Assembly (NCBI GenBank): GCA_031216915.1
Contig: CM062289.1
Location: forward strand, 60,940,241 to 61,004,240
Direction: 5' to 3'
Source of the DNA: Pictodentalium vernedei
Lineage: Eukaryota; Mollusca; Scaphopoda; Dentaliida; Dentaliidae
DNA length: 64,000 nucleotides
Numbering within the stretch: position 1 is the stretch's first letter; each line of letters starts with the position of its first letter. The notes below the pieces were generated by a model, which ran no database searches, was not told the DNA's origin, and was given only the letters and a program-made list of their open reading frames with translations. Positions 54,345 through 64,000 of this stretch are shown here, in pieces. A program made the position numbers and the translations under genes.

Positions 54345-57300
54345 ACCTGTCGTGCCTGTATTGGGGACGTATGTGCTCACAGTTGTGTAAATTACATTCA
54401 TTTGATTTATAACAAAAACCTCCCCATAGGCCATTTTGCCCCAATTTGTTAGACGGTGTCATGTATTCACTGTCCAAATAATGGTATCAGAGTGGCCTCA
54501 ATGCTACAATAGAAATAGTACAGCAGTAAATAACCCGAAATTCTGCACAATTGTGAGTAGATATGTCCTCAATGCTCTTGCTTGGCCTGTATTGAGGACA
54601 CATGTTCTCTCAATTGTGTAAATTACATTCATTTGATTTATTACCCAAACCTCCGCACAAGCCACAAGCCATTTTGCTCCAATTTGTTGGACAGTGTCAT
54701 GTAGGCACTGTCCAAAAAATTGTATCAACGTGGCCTTCATGCTACAGTAGAAATATGAGAGCAGTAAATAACTCTTGTTTGACTTATAACCCGAAATTTT
54801 GACAAATCGTTTTATTTTAATATGTTGGAGACTCCCCAAAAGATTGCACCAAAGGCGGACCCTTCGTTACAACCTCGTGTTAAAGTGGTACAAGTTGCAC
54901 ATGTCTAATTGTGCAAAAACTAATCTTTTTTCTATTTATTGGATAGTGCCTGGCAGGTGCCGTATACTTCAACAATAAGGTTGCACTGTATAAACCTAAT
55001 ATTGACCAACCGCGGAGAAATTAGGGCTGTCACGATTTTTCAATTTAGGAATCGATTAATCGTGGCAAATAATCGATAATAATCGATTAATCGTACCTAG
55101 ATGACCCCCACCCCTCTCCCTCTCTTTGAAGTCGATAAAAATGAAGTTCAAGTCAGCTGACCTACCTCAAGTAAACAACGAAGACGATCAACTTTTAGGT
55201 ACATTCAAAGCTTTGATGTTCTGAACTTTAGAACCGTCAGTGTAATAATCAAGACCGGTCGGCAGTTGCGAACTTCGCAACTGCCGACCGGTCTTGATTA
55301 TTACGCTGACGGTTCAAAGATTCAGAACATCAAAGCTTTGATGAATGTACCTGGAAGATAAATGCTTCCAACGGCTTCTTTGGGTTTAACATCGATGTTC
55401 TTAACTCAATACCTTTAGAAACAATAGTTTTTTTCATCAAATTTTCTTTTAATTATTAAACATCTAAAACGGGATACAATTTACCGATTATTCGACAACG
55501 AAAAATACTAATCGATTTCGCCGTGACCGATCAACAATCGATTAATCGATTGATCGTGACAGCCCTAGGAGAAATCAATGTGTTTTAATTTATTGGAGAA
55601 TGCCAAGTAGGTTAGTGTGAGCTGTACAAACCTATTAATACCTAATTGTACACACATCAATTTTACCGGTTTATTGGATAGTGCTTTATGGGTACTTTAT
55701 GCTTTGAAAGTAATTTTGCAGTAGTTAACTGTCTAAGCCCCATGTCAGTTTGTTTTAATTTACTGTACTGTGCCAGGTAGATTTTGTATGCCACATCAAT
55801 AATGTTTAGGTAGTGTGAGCTGTACAAGTTATTAATGCCCGTTTGTACACAAATCATTTTTTTTCTAATTTATTGGACAGTGCCTGGTAGGTACTGTATT
55901 GTTCACCAGCAATGTTGCAGTAGCGAACTGTTTGAACCTGATAGTAACCAACTGTGAAAAATCAAATTTGGTACAATTTTTTGGACAACACCAAATAGGT
56001 ACTGTGTGCTACAGCAGTAATGCTACAGTTGCGTGAACTGTATAAGCCTGATAATGCCCAATAGTGCAAAAATCAGTTCGCTTCCACCTATTGGATAGTA
56101 CCAAATATGTACTGTATGCTACAACACTAACGTTGCAGTGGTGAGCTCTTAAAGCCCAAAAAAGTCCAGTTGTGCAAAAATTAGTGACGTTAAAATAGTA
56201 AATTACATTTGTTTGCCTTATAACCCGAACTTTTTCACAAGTCATTTTGTTCCAATTTGTTGGACAGTGTCATATATGCTCTCTCCCAGAAATTGGAATG
56301 AAGTAACCTGTATGCATCAACAGTAATGTTACAGCATTAAATAACTCTTATTTGACCTGTAACCCGAAATTCTGAACAAATCATTTTGTTTGAATATGTT
56401 GGAGACTCATGATTGCACCAAAGTGGCCTGTGTGTTACAACAATGATGCTACAGTAGTGTGAACTGTTCTAGCCTAATATTGTCCATCTGAGTGAAAAAA
56501 ATTGTTTCAATTTACAGGACAGACCCAAGTAGGCAATGTATGCTGCAACAGTAAAGTTATAGTAGTTTTAGTTCTACAAGCCCATCAATGCCCAAGTATA
56601 CACAATTCAATTTGTTCCAGTGTATTGGATAGTGCCTGATAGGTACTGTATGCTCCAGCAGTAATGTTGCAGTAGAAACTGACTCTTGTTTGACCCCTAT
56701 AACCCAAAACCCTGCACAAGTCATTTTGTTTCAGTTTGTTGGAGATTTCTTCCTAAAGATTACACCGAAGTGGCCCCCACGTTACAACAATAATGCTACA
56801 GTAGTGTGAACCTTACAAGCCTAATATCGTTCAATAGCGCTAAATTATTTTGTAGAAAATGACTCATGTTTGAGCTATAATCCCAAACTCTGCATAGGTC
56901 ATCTTGTTTCAGTTTGTTGGAGATTCCCTACAAAAGATTGCATCAGAGTGGCCTGTATGCTACAGTAGTGTGAAGTGTACAAGCCTAATATCGTTCAATT
57001 ATGCTGAACTATTTTGTTTCAATTTATTGGACAGTCCTTAGTAGGCAGTGTTTTCTACACTAGTAGTGTGATCTGTGCAAGCCTATCCATGCCCAACTGT
57101 AAAACAAAAAATCAATATGCACCAGTTTTTTGGACAGCGCTGGGCGGATACTGTATGTTTCAACAGTAACGCTGCAGTAGTAACTATATAATCCAAATAT
57201 TGTCAAATCGTGGAGAAATCAATGTGTTTTAACTTATTGGACAGTCCCAAGTAGGTTCTGCCACTACAACAGCAATGTTAAAGTAGTGTGAGCTGCACAC

Positions 57301-57785
57301 ACCTATTAATGCCTAATTGTACACAAACCAATTTTCCCGGTTTATTGGATAGTGCTTGGTGGTTAGTGTGTGCTTTTAAAGTAATTGTGCAGTAGTTAAC
57401 TGTACAAGCCTCATGTTGTCCAATCGTGAAGGAATCAATTTGTTTTAATTACTGTACAGCGTCAGGTAGATTGTGTATGCAACAACGATAATGTTAAAGT
57501 AATGTGAGCTATACAATCCTTTTAATACCCGTTTGTACACAAATCAGTTTTTTTCGAATTTATTGGACAGTGCCTGTTAGGTACTGCATTGTTCAACAGT
57601 AATGTTGCAGTGACGTACTGTATAATGGTGAAAATGGCCAGTTGTGGAAAATCAGTTTGGTTCAATTTATTGGACAGCATCAAGTAGGTACTATATGCTA
57701 CCACAGTAATGTGTGAACTGTATAAACTTGATAATGGCCAATGTTGCGAAAATCGGTTGGCTTCAACCTACTGGACAGTACCAAA
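54345..57785. repeat. Degenerate tandem array, ~80-115-bp units, 3.4 kb
   Basis: Recurring blocks appear in order: 'ttggacagtgccaagtaggt', 'actgtatgctacaacagtaa', 'tgttgcagtagtgtgaactg', 'tacaagcctaataatgccca' and 'ttgtgcaaaaatcag'. Units are diverged and vary in length. A second unit type has 'gcacaagtcattttgtt' and 'agattgcaccaaagtggcct'. A hAT MITE interrupts the array (55022-55567). At its right edge, inside a 'ggacagtaccaaata' block, it joins the CR1-like LINE. No coding sense. Confidence 0.85.
55022..55567. mobile_element. hAT MITE, copy 2
   Basis: 546 bp with ends TAGGGCTGTCACGATT and complement, flanked by exact 8-bp duplications ggagaaat (55014-55021, 55568-55575). The central palindrome near 55230-55314 is nearly perfect. 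It has a 37-bp block (after 'gatcaac', including 'ttcaaagctttgatgttctg') that copy 1 lacks and that completes the symmetry of the arms, so copy 2 is closer to the ancestral form. Confidence 0.93.
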
Positions 57786-59887
57786 TACATCGAAGTTAAT
57801 CCTGGACCACCACGACCTGGGGCAGCTGACGTAACTAGCATTTCTATACTTAATTATAACATAAGGACCATCCAAAACAAGCTTGATTACATTGCAGATG
57901 ATATTGATGACTTTGCTATTATCTGCTTGGCCGAAACACACCTTGATTCTAGTTTTAATTCAGATAACATACTGATCCCTGGTCACCTTCCACCAGTTAG
58001 AAAGGACTGGAATCAGTTCGGTAGTGGCGTCACGGTTTATTTCTCAAAAGATAAATATGCGAAGCGAGTACCAGAACCAGAAGCTTGGTGTCTCTGACCA
58101 TAAGGCTGTATCGGCAGTTACACAGACAAGAACCACACAACACGAATCGAAAATCCGACATATTTGGAACTACAACAGGACTGACTTCCCCAAAATGAAT
58201 AACTCGATCTCCGAAACATTTCAGATATTACCTCGCTTGATACGTCATGTCATAAATTTGTTACCAAATTTTTGGATATTTCCAGGGAATTTATTCCTTT
58301 TCAAAGGGTGCCATCATATGTATTGTAATAGACTATCTATACCGTTAAATAAAATAATCTAATCTAATCTAGGGTCGCCATCCGTCCCTGATAAACCCTG
58401 CTTCCACTCGATTCTTCGCCGTGAAATTCGCTGGAGAGATCGTTTTAGGAAACAAGCTTTGAAAAATCAAAACCCCCAATTAATAGAAAAGCACAAGCAT
58501 GCCCGGAACAAGGTAAATAATATGAAGAAGAAGGCCAAATCTATTTATTTTTCAAACTTGGATACTTCTCTGGGAGCGAGTGGAAACCCCGAATTCTTCT
58601 GGCACACCGTTAAACAGTTACTGAACAATTTTGAGAGAAAGCCTTCTGTCCCTTTTCTTAACAGCAAAGACGATGCCGGCAATATAACTATGGAAACAGA
58701 TGACAAAGACAAAACTAACTTGCTCAACAGAACCGTTTTATCAAACAGTAAGTTAAATGATGACAGACATACTTTACTTGATTTTAAACCCAAGTGTTCA
58801 GAGAGTCGTTCTGGGATTAACTTCTCTGAGGATGAAGTAGCTCGGATCCTAGGGAATTTAAATACCAAAAAGGCAACTGGTCACGACGGCATTAGTACCC
58901 GTCTGTTCACATAATCCTAAACCACAATATGCAAGCCATTGGTTCAATTATTTCGGATCTCCTTCTCTCCAGGTGTCTACCCATCAGAATGGAAGATGGC
59001 AACAGTCGTGCCTATTTTTAAAAAAGGGGATGCGCACGATCCCAATAATTACAGACCTGTTCCTCTTCTTATCCGTGTGAGTAATGTTATGGAGAGGATT
59101 GTCTTTAACCAACTGTACGAACACTGCTGTGTTAATAACTTATTTTTTAAATATAAGTCCAGGTTCCTGCCACACCATAGCACAGTTTATCAGCTAATTG
59201 AAAAGTATCACAATCTTTGTTTAGCCTTCGACAGTAACCAATTTTCTCTTGGAGTATTTTGTGACATATCAAAAGCGTTTGATAGAGTTTGGCACATAGG
59301 TCTAACCCACAAACTGGGGCAAAATGGTATATCTGGACCACTCATCGAGTGGACCAGCAGCTACTTATCAGATCGGAAACAAAGGATAACTGTTAACTCA
59401 GTTTTCTCCGTGTACCTTCCTGTAAATTGTGGTGTTTCCCAGGGATCTGTCTTAGGAGACTTCCCTTTTCTGATATACCTTAATGATACCTCTGAACATT
59501 GAGACACTCCAGGCGTGTCTAGATTGTTTGCAGATGATACTTGTGTAACAGAAAGCGGATACGAACTAGATAACGTTGCTATAAAGTGTCATGAAAACCT
59601 TGAGGTCATTTCAGAATGGGCAAACACTTGGCTAGTTACGTTTAACCCCTCAAAATAGAGGTAAATTTATTCGCAAAAAAACATGTTAACCTAAATACTG
59701 CTGTAATGTTTGGTGAGACATCAGTTAAACTCACAAAGTCACATACTCAACTCGGTCTGTCCTTGCAGGGGGACTTAAATTGGCATACCCAAATTAACAA
59801 ATTGAGTAAAAAGGTTAATTTGAGGTTGTCTCAGCTGAGAAAACTTACGTATATCCTAAGTAGGAAAAGTCTGGAAACTTTATTCAT
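57785..59887 (+). pseudogene. CR1-like LINE ORF2, 5'-truncated at a 2A-like motif
   Basis: The LINE begins within IEVNPGP (57788-57808), a 2A-like motif lacking its upstream Asp because the preceding bases belong to the tandem array. The endonuclease starts 'SISILNYNIRTIQNKLD' and 'IICLAETHLDSS', then jumps by deletion near 58085 to 'SDHKAV'. A short foreign insert (about 58322-58374, ending in (ATCTA)n) interrupts the linker. The reverse transcriptase shows 'YPSEWKMATVVPIFKKGDAH', NYRPVPLL, 'FCDISKAFDRVWH', 'GVSQGSVLG' and FADDT (about 59530). Stops and frameshifts throughout. It is cut at 59887 by the 3' end of LINE D. Confidence 0.85.
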
Positions 59888-60127
59888 TTATTTCTTGGTG
59901 CTTTACGCCACATCAGCAGCTAAGGCTATATCGCGGCGATGACAGTTATGAATTTTAAAATAGATCACTATTTGCCATGAGGTAGTAAAAAACCAATCAA
60001 CGAAAAATGAAGTATGAGGAATAAAATTAATCAATGAAGTAAGGTGAAAATGAAATCAAGTGTTCAGAATATGCTGCGTAAATCAACCCTGAATGAATGA
60101 GAATGTGAAATAATAAAAACAAACAGT

Positions 60128-62242
60128 TTAAAATTTATTAAAAAGGTTGATTTCCTTCAGGAACAACAAAACTTTACGTGAATTTTTATTATAAAATAGG
60201 TCTCGAAGAGACACAATATTAAAATACTGTCGGCTAACAAGATCAAAATCAGTACAATGTATAAGAATCTGCTCTACTGACAACACCTGCTGGCAGGGAA
60301 CACATTCTGGTCGCATATTACCCTCTAACAAAAAGGAATGTGTAAGTCGTGTGTGACCAATATGACATCGAGTCAGAATAACATGATCTTTTCTACAAAG
60401 GTTACTGGATGGGTAGTGATCAAATATGTTTGGTCGGAAGCGATGTAGCTTGTTATTTGTCGCTCCATTCCATTCCGCAACAGAGATTTGATGTAGTTAC
60501 TAATATGTGGTTTGAAATCACCGAAAGGGATGTTAAAATCAGTGAGAGGCTTGGTTAAAGCCTGTTTTGCTGCACTGTCCGCTTTGATGTTACCAGCGAT
60601 ACCTACATGTCCGGGTAACCAGCAAAACACGATATCATATTGGTCAGACATGAGAGTTGTTAACTTCTCACGAAGTTCCAAAATGAGAGGGTTCTTCAAC
60701 TTGGGGTTGAGTAAAGCAAGTAAAGAGGAAAGAGAGTCGGAAAAAATAATCGACTTCTTTTCCTGAGCATTCTCGATATGTTCAAGAGCGAGTTGTAAAC
60801 CTTTAACTTCAGCTGTGAAAATAGCACTTTGATTCGGTATTCTGATTGAGGTGATATGATCACCAGTAACAATAGCTGATGACACTTTGTCACCATCTTT
60901 TGATCCATCTGTATAGATCCTTGCATATGCACTATACTTTGACTTAATTTCAGCATATTTCTGCTTAAATTGCAGAGAATTTGTTTCAGACATTTCGGAA
61001 GAAGCAAGATCTAAAATTACCGTTGTTTTTTTAAGATGCCGAATGTTTAGAAAATGTTGTGGCCAACTTGTTTGAAATTTCTTGTTTTGATGTAATGAGT
61101 GTGTTGTTATCTTGTAGGTGTTGTACAGCTGATTTTGTTTCTTTTCCGTTAATTTGTTTAATCATTTTCAAAATTTTAGTGATGGGGGTGTTTTGATTCA
61201 GTTTCGAAACGTAAGTTTCCCATGAATTTTTCTTTTTTTGTTTTAAAAGTCGTCCTGTTTTTGCCCGATTTATACGTAGTCTATCCAAATTTTGTGTGCT
61301 TGGTGACTTATTAAATTCCCTCTCAAATTTCTTGCGATCTTGTATAGCCTGTTTGCACTCAGTATCAAACCGTGGTTTAGTGAAGCGTTTTGGATTTGCC
61401 GAGGTTTTAAGAATGACTTGGCTTGCAATGTCAATCAACTCTGTTGTGAAATGTTCAATCTGGTCAGTACTCTCCTGGAATTTCTCCCGTGTGAGGCGTT
61501 CAGAACAAAGCGATGAGAAAGTGTCCCAGGCAGCCTTTTCAAAGTTCCACTGGGGCACCCTCTCATCATCCGTCGGAACTACACTCTCCAAAACAATCGG
61601 AAAGTGGTCACTCCCGCACAGGTCATCTTCTACCTTCCAAGAAAAATCAAGGAAGACAGAAGGGCATGCAACTGTTAAATCAATTGAAGTGTAAGAACCA
61701 GATGCGGGGTGCAGGTAAGTGTCTGACCCATCATTAAACAAGCACAAGTCATATTTTGTAAGGAACTCTTCTACAGTTTTACCTTTTGCATCTTCTTGAC
61801 CGCGGGAATTACCCCAAATAGGGCTATGTGCTTTAAAATCAACCAACAGAATGTATGGTGTTGGGAGTTGTCTGACCAGCAGCTCAAGATCATTCAGTTG
61901 TAAGGCTTTATTTGGGGAAACGTAAATAGAACAAAGTGTAACTGTTTTGTCTAAAGTTAGGCGTACCGCCACAGCCTGTAAATTTGTCTGTAATGGTACA
62001 GAACTGTGAATGATATCGTCTCTAACCAACACAGATGTTCTACGAATATGAAGGTCACTATCATCCGCCCAGGCATTATACGAAGTATAATGCTTAAAAG
62101 CCTCAGGTTTCTTTAAAAGAGTTTCCTGCAGGCAAAAAGCTACAGGTTTGGATTTTTGGCTTAGAAGACTAAGTTCATTAAAATTAGTTCTAAAATCTCG
62201 ACAATTCCACTGCATAATGTTTTGTTTGGATTTATTACCCAT
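60128..62242 (-). pseudogene. I-type LINE D ORF2 lacking reverse transcriptase
   Basis: ATG 62242 (MGNKSKQNIMQWNCRDFRTN) opens 403 unbroken codons to 61031: the whole endonuclease (QWNCRD, CLQETLLKK, SGSYTSIDLTVACPS, CGSDHFPIV) and the linker. The usual LLGDFNAH reads LLVDFKAH, so the catalytic Asp is kept but its Asn partner has become Lys. At about 61030 the sequence jumps to the start of RNase H (60993-60375; YTDGSKDGDK, FTAEV, FSDSLSSLLAL, LPGHVGIAGNIKADSAA). No reverse-transcriptase motif remains. The C-terminal zinc region (CVPCQQVLSVEQILIHC) ends at 60128. Confidence 0.9.
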
Positions 62243-63634
62243 ATTTAGTAGGTGATTGTGAAGGTGGACGAATGGGAGATATTGCCCCCATGTTTTTCTT
62301 TGGTGACGTTCTGTGGGGCGACCTACCCTGTGAAGAATTCAGGCATAGTTTAGTAGAGAACGTGTCGTCGATACACTCATCGACTGACATTTCCTCAATT
62401 CCATCAAACACGTTGTTTATCACAACATTTTGAAGTCGCTTAGGTGAGCGATCCGATTCCAGTTTCTGTTTTTCTTTATTTATTTTTCTCTGCTCTCTCT
62501 CTTGCTGTCGTCTCTGATTCTGACTAAGATTTTGTTGTTGTGTTTTGTATTTTTGATCTGGTTTGGGTTTATTTTATGTTCTGATTTAGAATTTTGTTCT
62601 TTGTTATGGGTTTTTTGCTCTGTTGTTATTTGAGCTGTTGGATGTGTTTGGGTTGATTTTGGTTCGGTCGGTCCTGTAATAAAGGCCTTCACTATGGAAG
62701 GAATTGTTCCACTGAGCCAAGTGTATTGGATCTGGCATTCCACTGACTGGAATGCTGACTGGGTGCTTTTTGTGACAATTTTGTTGCATATTATTGTGAT
62801 ATTGTGTTCATTCCAGGCAATGATGACACTATGTCTCTGGCCTCTTTGAAACTAATTTGCTTTTCGCCCTTGACTTTTTGAATTTATTTTTCCTTTTTCC
62901 AAACAGGACAATCCTTAGATGAAGCTACATGATTGCCCTGACAATTACAACATTTGATGGCATTCTTACAGGGGTCCTGATGTTCATCACCACACTTAAA
63001 ACATATGTTTTTTTGCCTCTACAATTATTTTGGCCGTGACCATATTTTTGACATCTGAAGCATCGAAGTGGATTTGGGATGTACAAATCCACTTCGATGT
63101 TCATGTAACCAACTTTTATTGATTTTGGTGGCTGAGCTGTATTGAAGGTTAAAATATAAGTATTATTAGTTGGTATCGATTTGCCATCTCTTTTGATTTC
63201 AATTCGTTTGACATGATTCACTCCCTGCAGTTGTAATTCATTTTGTATTTCAGTCTCAGGAATGCCAGACAGCTCCCCTGTTCGTACGACGCCTTTGCTT
63301 GTGTTGAGTGTTTTGTGAGCAAATGCGTTAACTTCCAGATTAACAAGTTTATCCATTTTTAATAAATTGAGGGCCTGCATTTCTCTTCGACATTCAATTA
63401 AAATTGCACCAGATCTTAACTTTTTAAGATTTTTCACATCCCCAGCTATTCCCTTAATGGCTTTTTCCAAGATGAACGGGTTTATATCCGTTGCCTTTTT
63501 ACCCTCTTCAGCAGCATAAATTATAATAAATTTTGGTCAATGATTGAAATTCTTTGAAGTTCCATAATCCGAGTCAGAATCAGAAGTATTCAATTCAAGT
63601 TCCCTTTTTTGTTTTTTGGTGGTATTTTAGCCAT
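62235..63634 (-). pseudogene. I-type LINE D ORF1
   Basis: ATG 63634 (MAKIPPKNKK) is followed by a one-base frame loss in an A-run. 63470-62925 is open for 181 codons, with the middle domain and first knuckle CFRCQKYGHGQNNC. Frame changes damage the second knuckle. The tail (62423-62235) ends 'MGAISPIRPPSQSP', TKYG and TAA. The stop lies inside ATGGGTAA, overlapping the ORF2 ATG. Confidence 0.85.
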
Positions 63635-64000
63635 GGTTTAATTATTCTAGATTCTTCATCATATGCCTTTCACCCTTACTCCGAGCCCAGCGTGGGGGTG
63701 ATGCCGCGGTATATCCAGCGAACGGCACCAGAAGTACATATGACGCATACTCGGCCAACGTTGATGCAAAAGCATATCCGCTGACCGATTGACCCGTAGA
63801 ATTTGTGAGAAGTGCCAGGTCGTGGTGGCCATTCAACCAACAATTTCCCTAAAAAACTGCAACAAAAACTACCACTGACAAAGAACGCAGACAGAGCAAC
63901 AAAACGGAAGATGTTCGAAAAGTATTAAAATAACCAAAAGTCAGTATAGGGTAATAATGGTAAAATCAAAGTAAAATAAATAATTGATTGAATGACCAAC
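63635..64000 (-). promoter_or_regulatory. Part of the 5' UTR of LINE D
   Basis: 'gttgatgcaaaagcatatcc' and 'gaagtgccaggtcgtggtgg' correspond to the leader blocks of copies A-C but are clearly diverged. The window ends at the 'ttgattgaatgaccaa' block, still inside the leader. Confidence 0.55.

Larger units (their letters stand above)
59888..64000 (-). mobile_element. I-type LINE copy D, 5' end beyond the window, RT deleted
   Basis: The 3' end ('ctttacgccacatcagcagc' complement) begins at about 59888 inside the CR1-like LINE. RNase H, endonuclease, ORF1 and part of the 5' UTR follow to the window edge. A deletion of about 1.65 kb at about 61030 removes the whole reverse transcriptase. More diverged than A-C in ORF1 and leader. 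Confidence 0.88.

Overview
This is intron-bearing animal DNA, AT-rich and dominated by transposable elements. The SINE body (the 'tactaaggcgtactgcacg' and 'ttctctccgggtactccgg' blocks), I-type LINEs with an RNase H domain and many palindromic MITEs suggest a marine lophotrochozoan, most likely a mollusc. That is an inference from repeat style; nothing here fixes the species.

The one clear host gene is on the minus strand: the 3' end of an SLC22-type (organic cation/anion) solute carrier. Four exons (29462-29544, 16318-16435, 10910-10982, 4893-5093) have consensus splice sites and matching phases and read through to a stop codon and poly(A) signals. Its introns of 5-13 kb are packed with repeats. 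More 5' exons must exist but were not found. A possible short plus-strand first exon (52609-52692) is weakly supported.

Layout. 0-6.8 kb: MITEs, a LINE C-terminal remnant split by a piggyBac-like MITE, and the last SLC22 exon. 7.0-8.6 kb: a 46-bp satellite of 33 units without indels. 8.9-10.4 kb: a complete but broken Tc1-like element. 10.4-17 kb: two SLC22 exons, MITEs, SINEs and a 0.8-kb local duplication. 18.2-25.1 kb: a second Tc1-like transposase gene split by full-length I-type LINE copy A. 25-31 kb: fold-back elements, an SLC22 exon and a hAT MITE nested in another MITE. 31-37.3 kb: LINE copy B. 37.3-47.1 kb: a different LINE whose ORF begins with a 2A-like motif, cut by a 5'-truncated I-type copy and by full-length LINE copy C. 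48-52 kb: MITEs and a decayed, locally duplicated region resembling Polinton/adintovirus-type genes, with a full-length 5S-rRNA-headed SINE and a piggyBac-like MITE inside. 53.3-59.9 kb: a LINE ORF1, a 3.4-kb degenerate tandem array holding a second hAT MITE, then a CR1-like ORF2. 59.9-64 kb: LINE copy D, which has lost its reverse transcriptase.

The elements form a readable history. Target-site duplications delimit LINEs A, C and the truncated copy, both hAT MITEs and the SINE. The SINE shares its 3' tail with the I-type LINE, which makes that LINE its probable mobilising partner. Two MITE families share one palindromic core but have unrelated ends. I-type ORF1 and ORF2 overlap by eight bases (ATGGRTAA). 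No element ORF looks intact; all are treated as pseudogenes.
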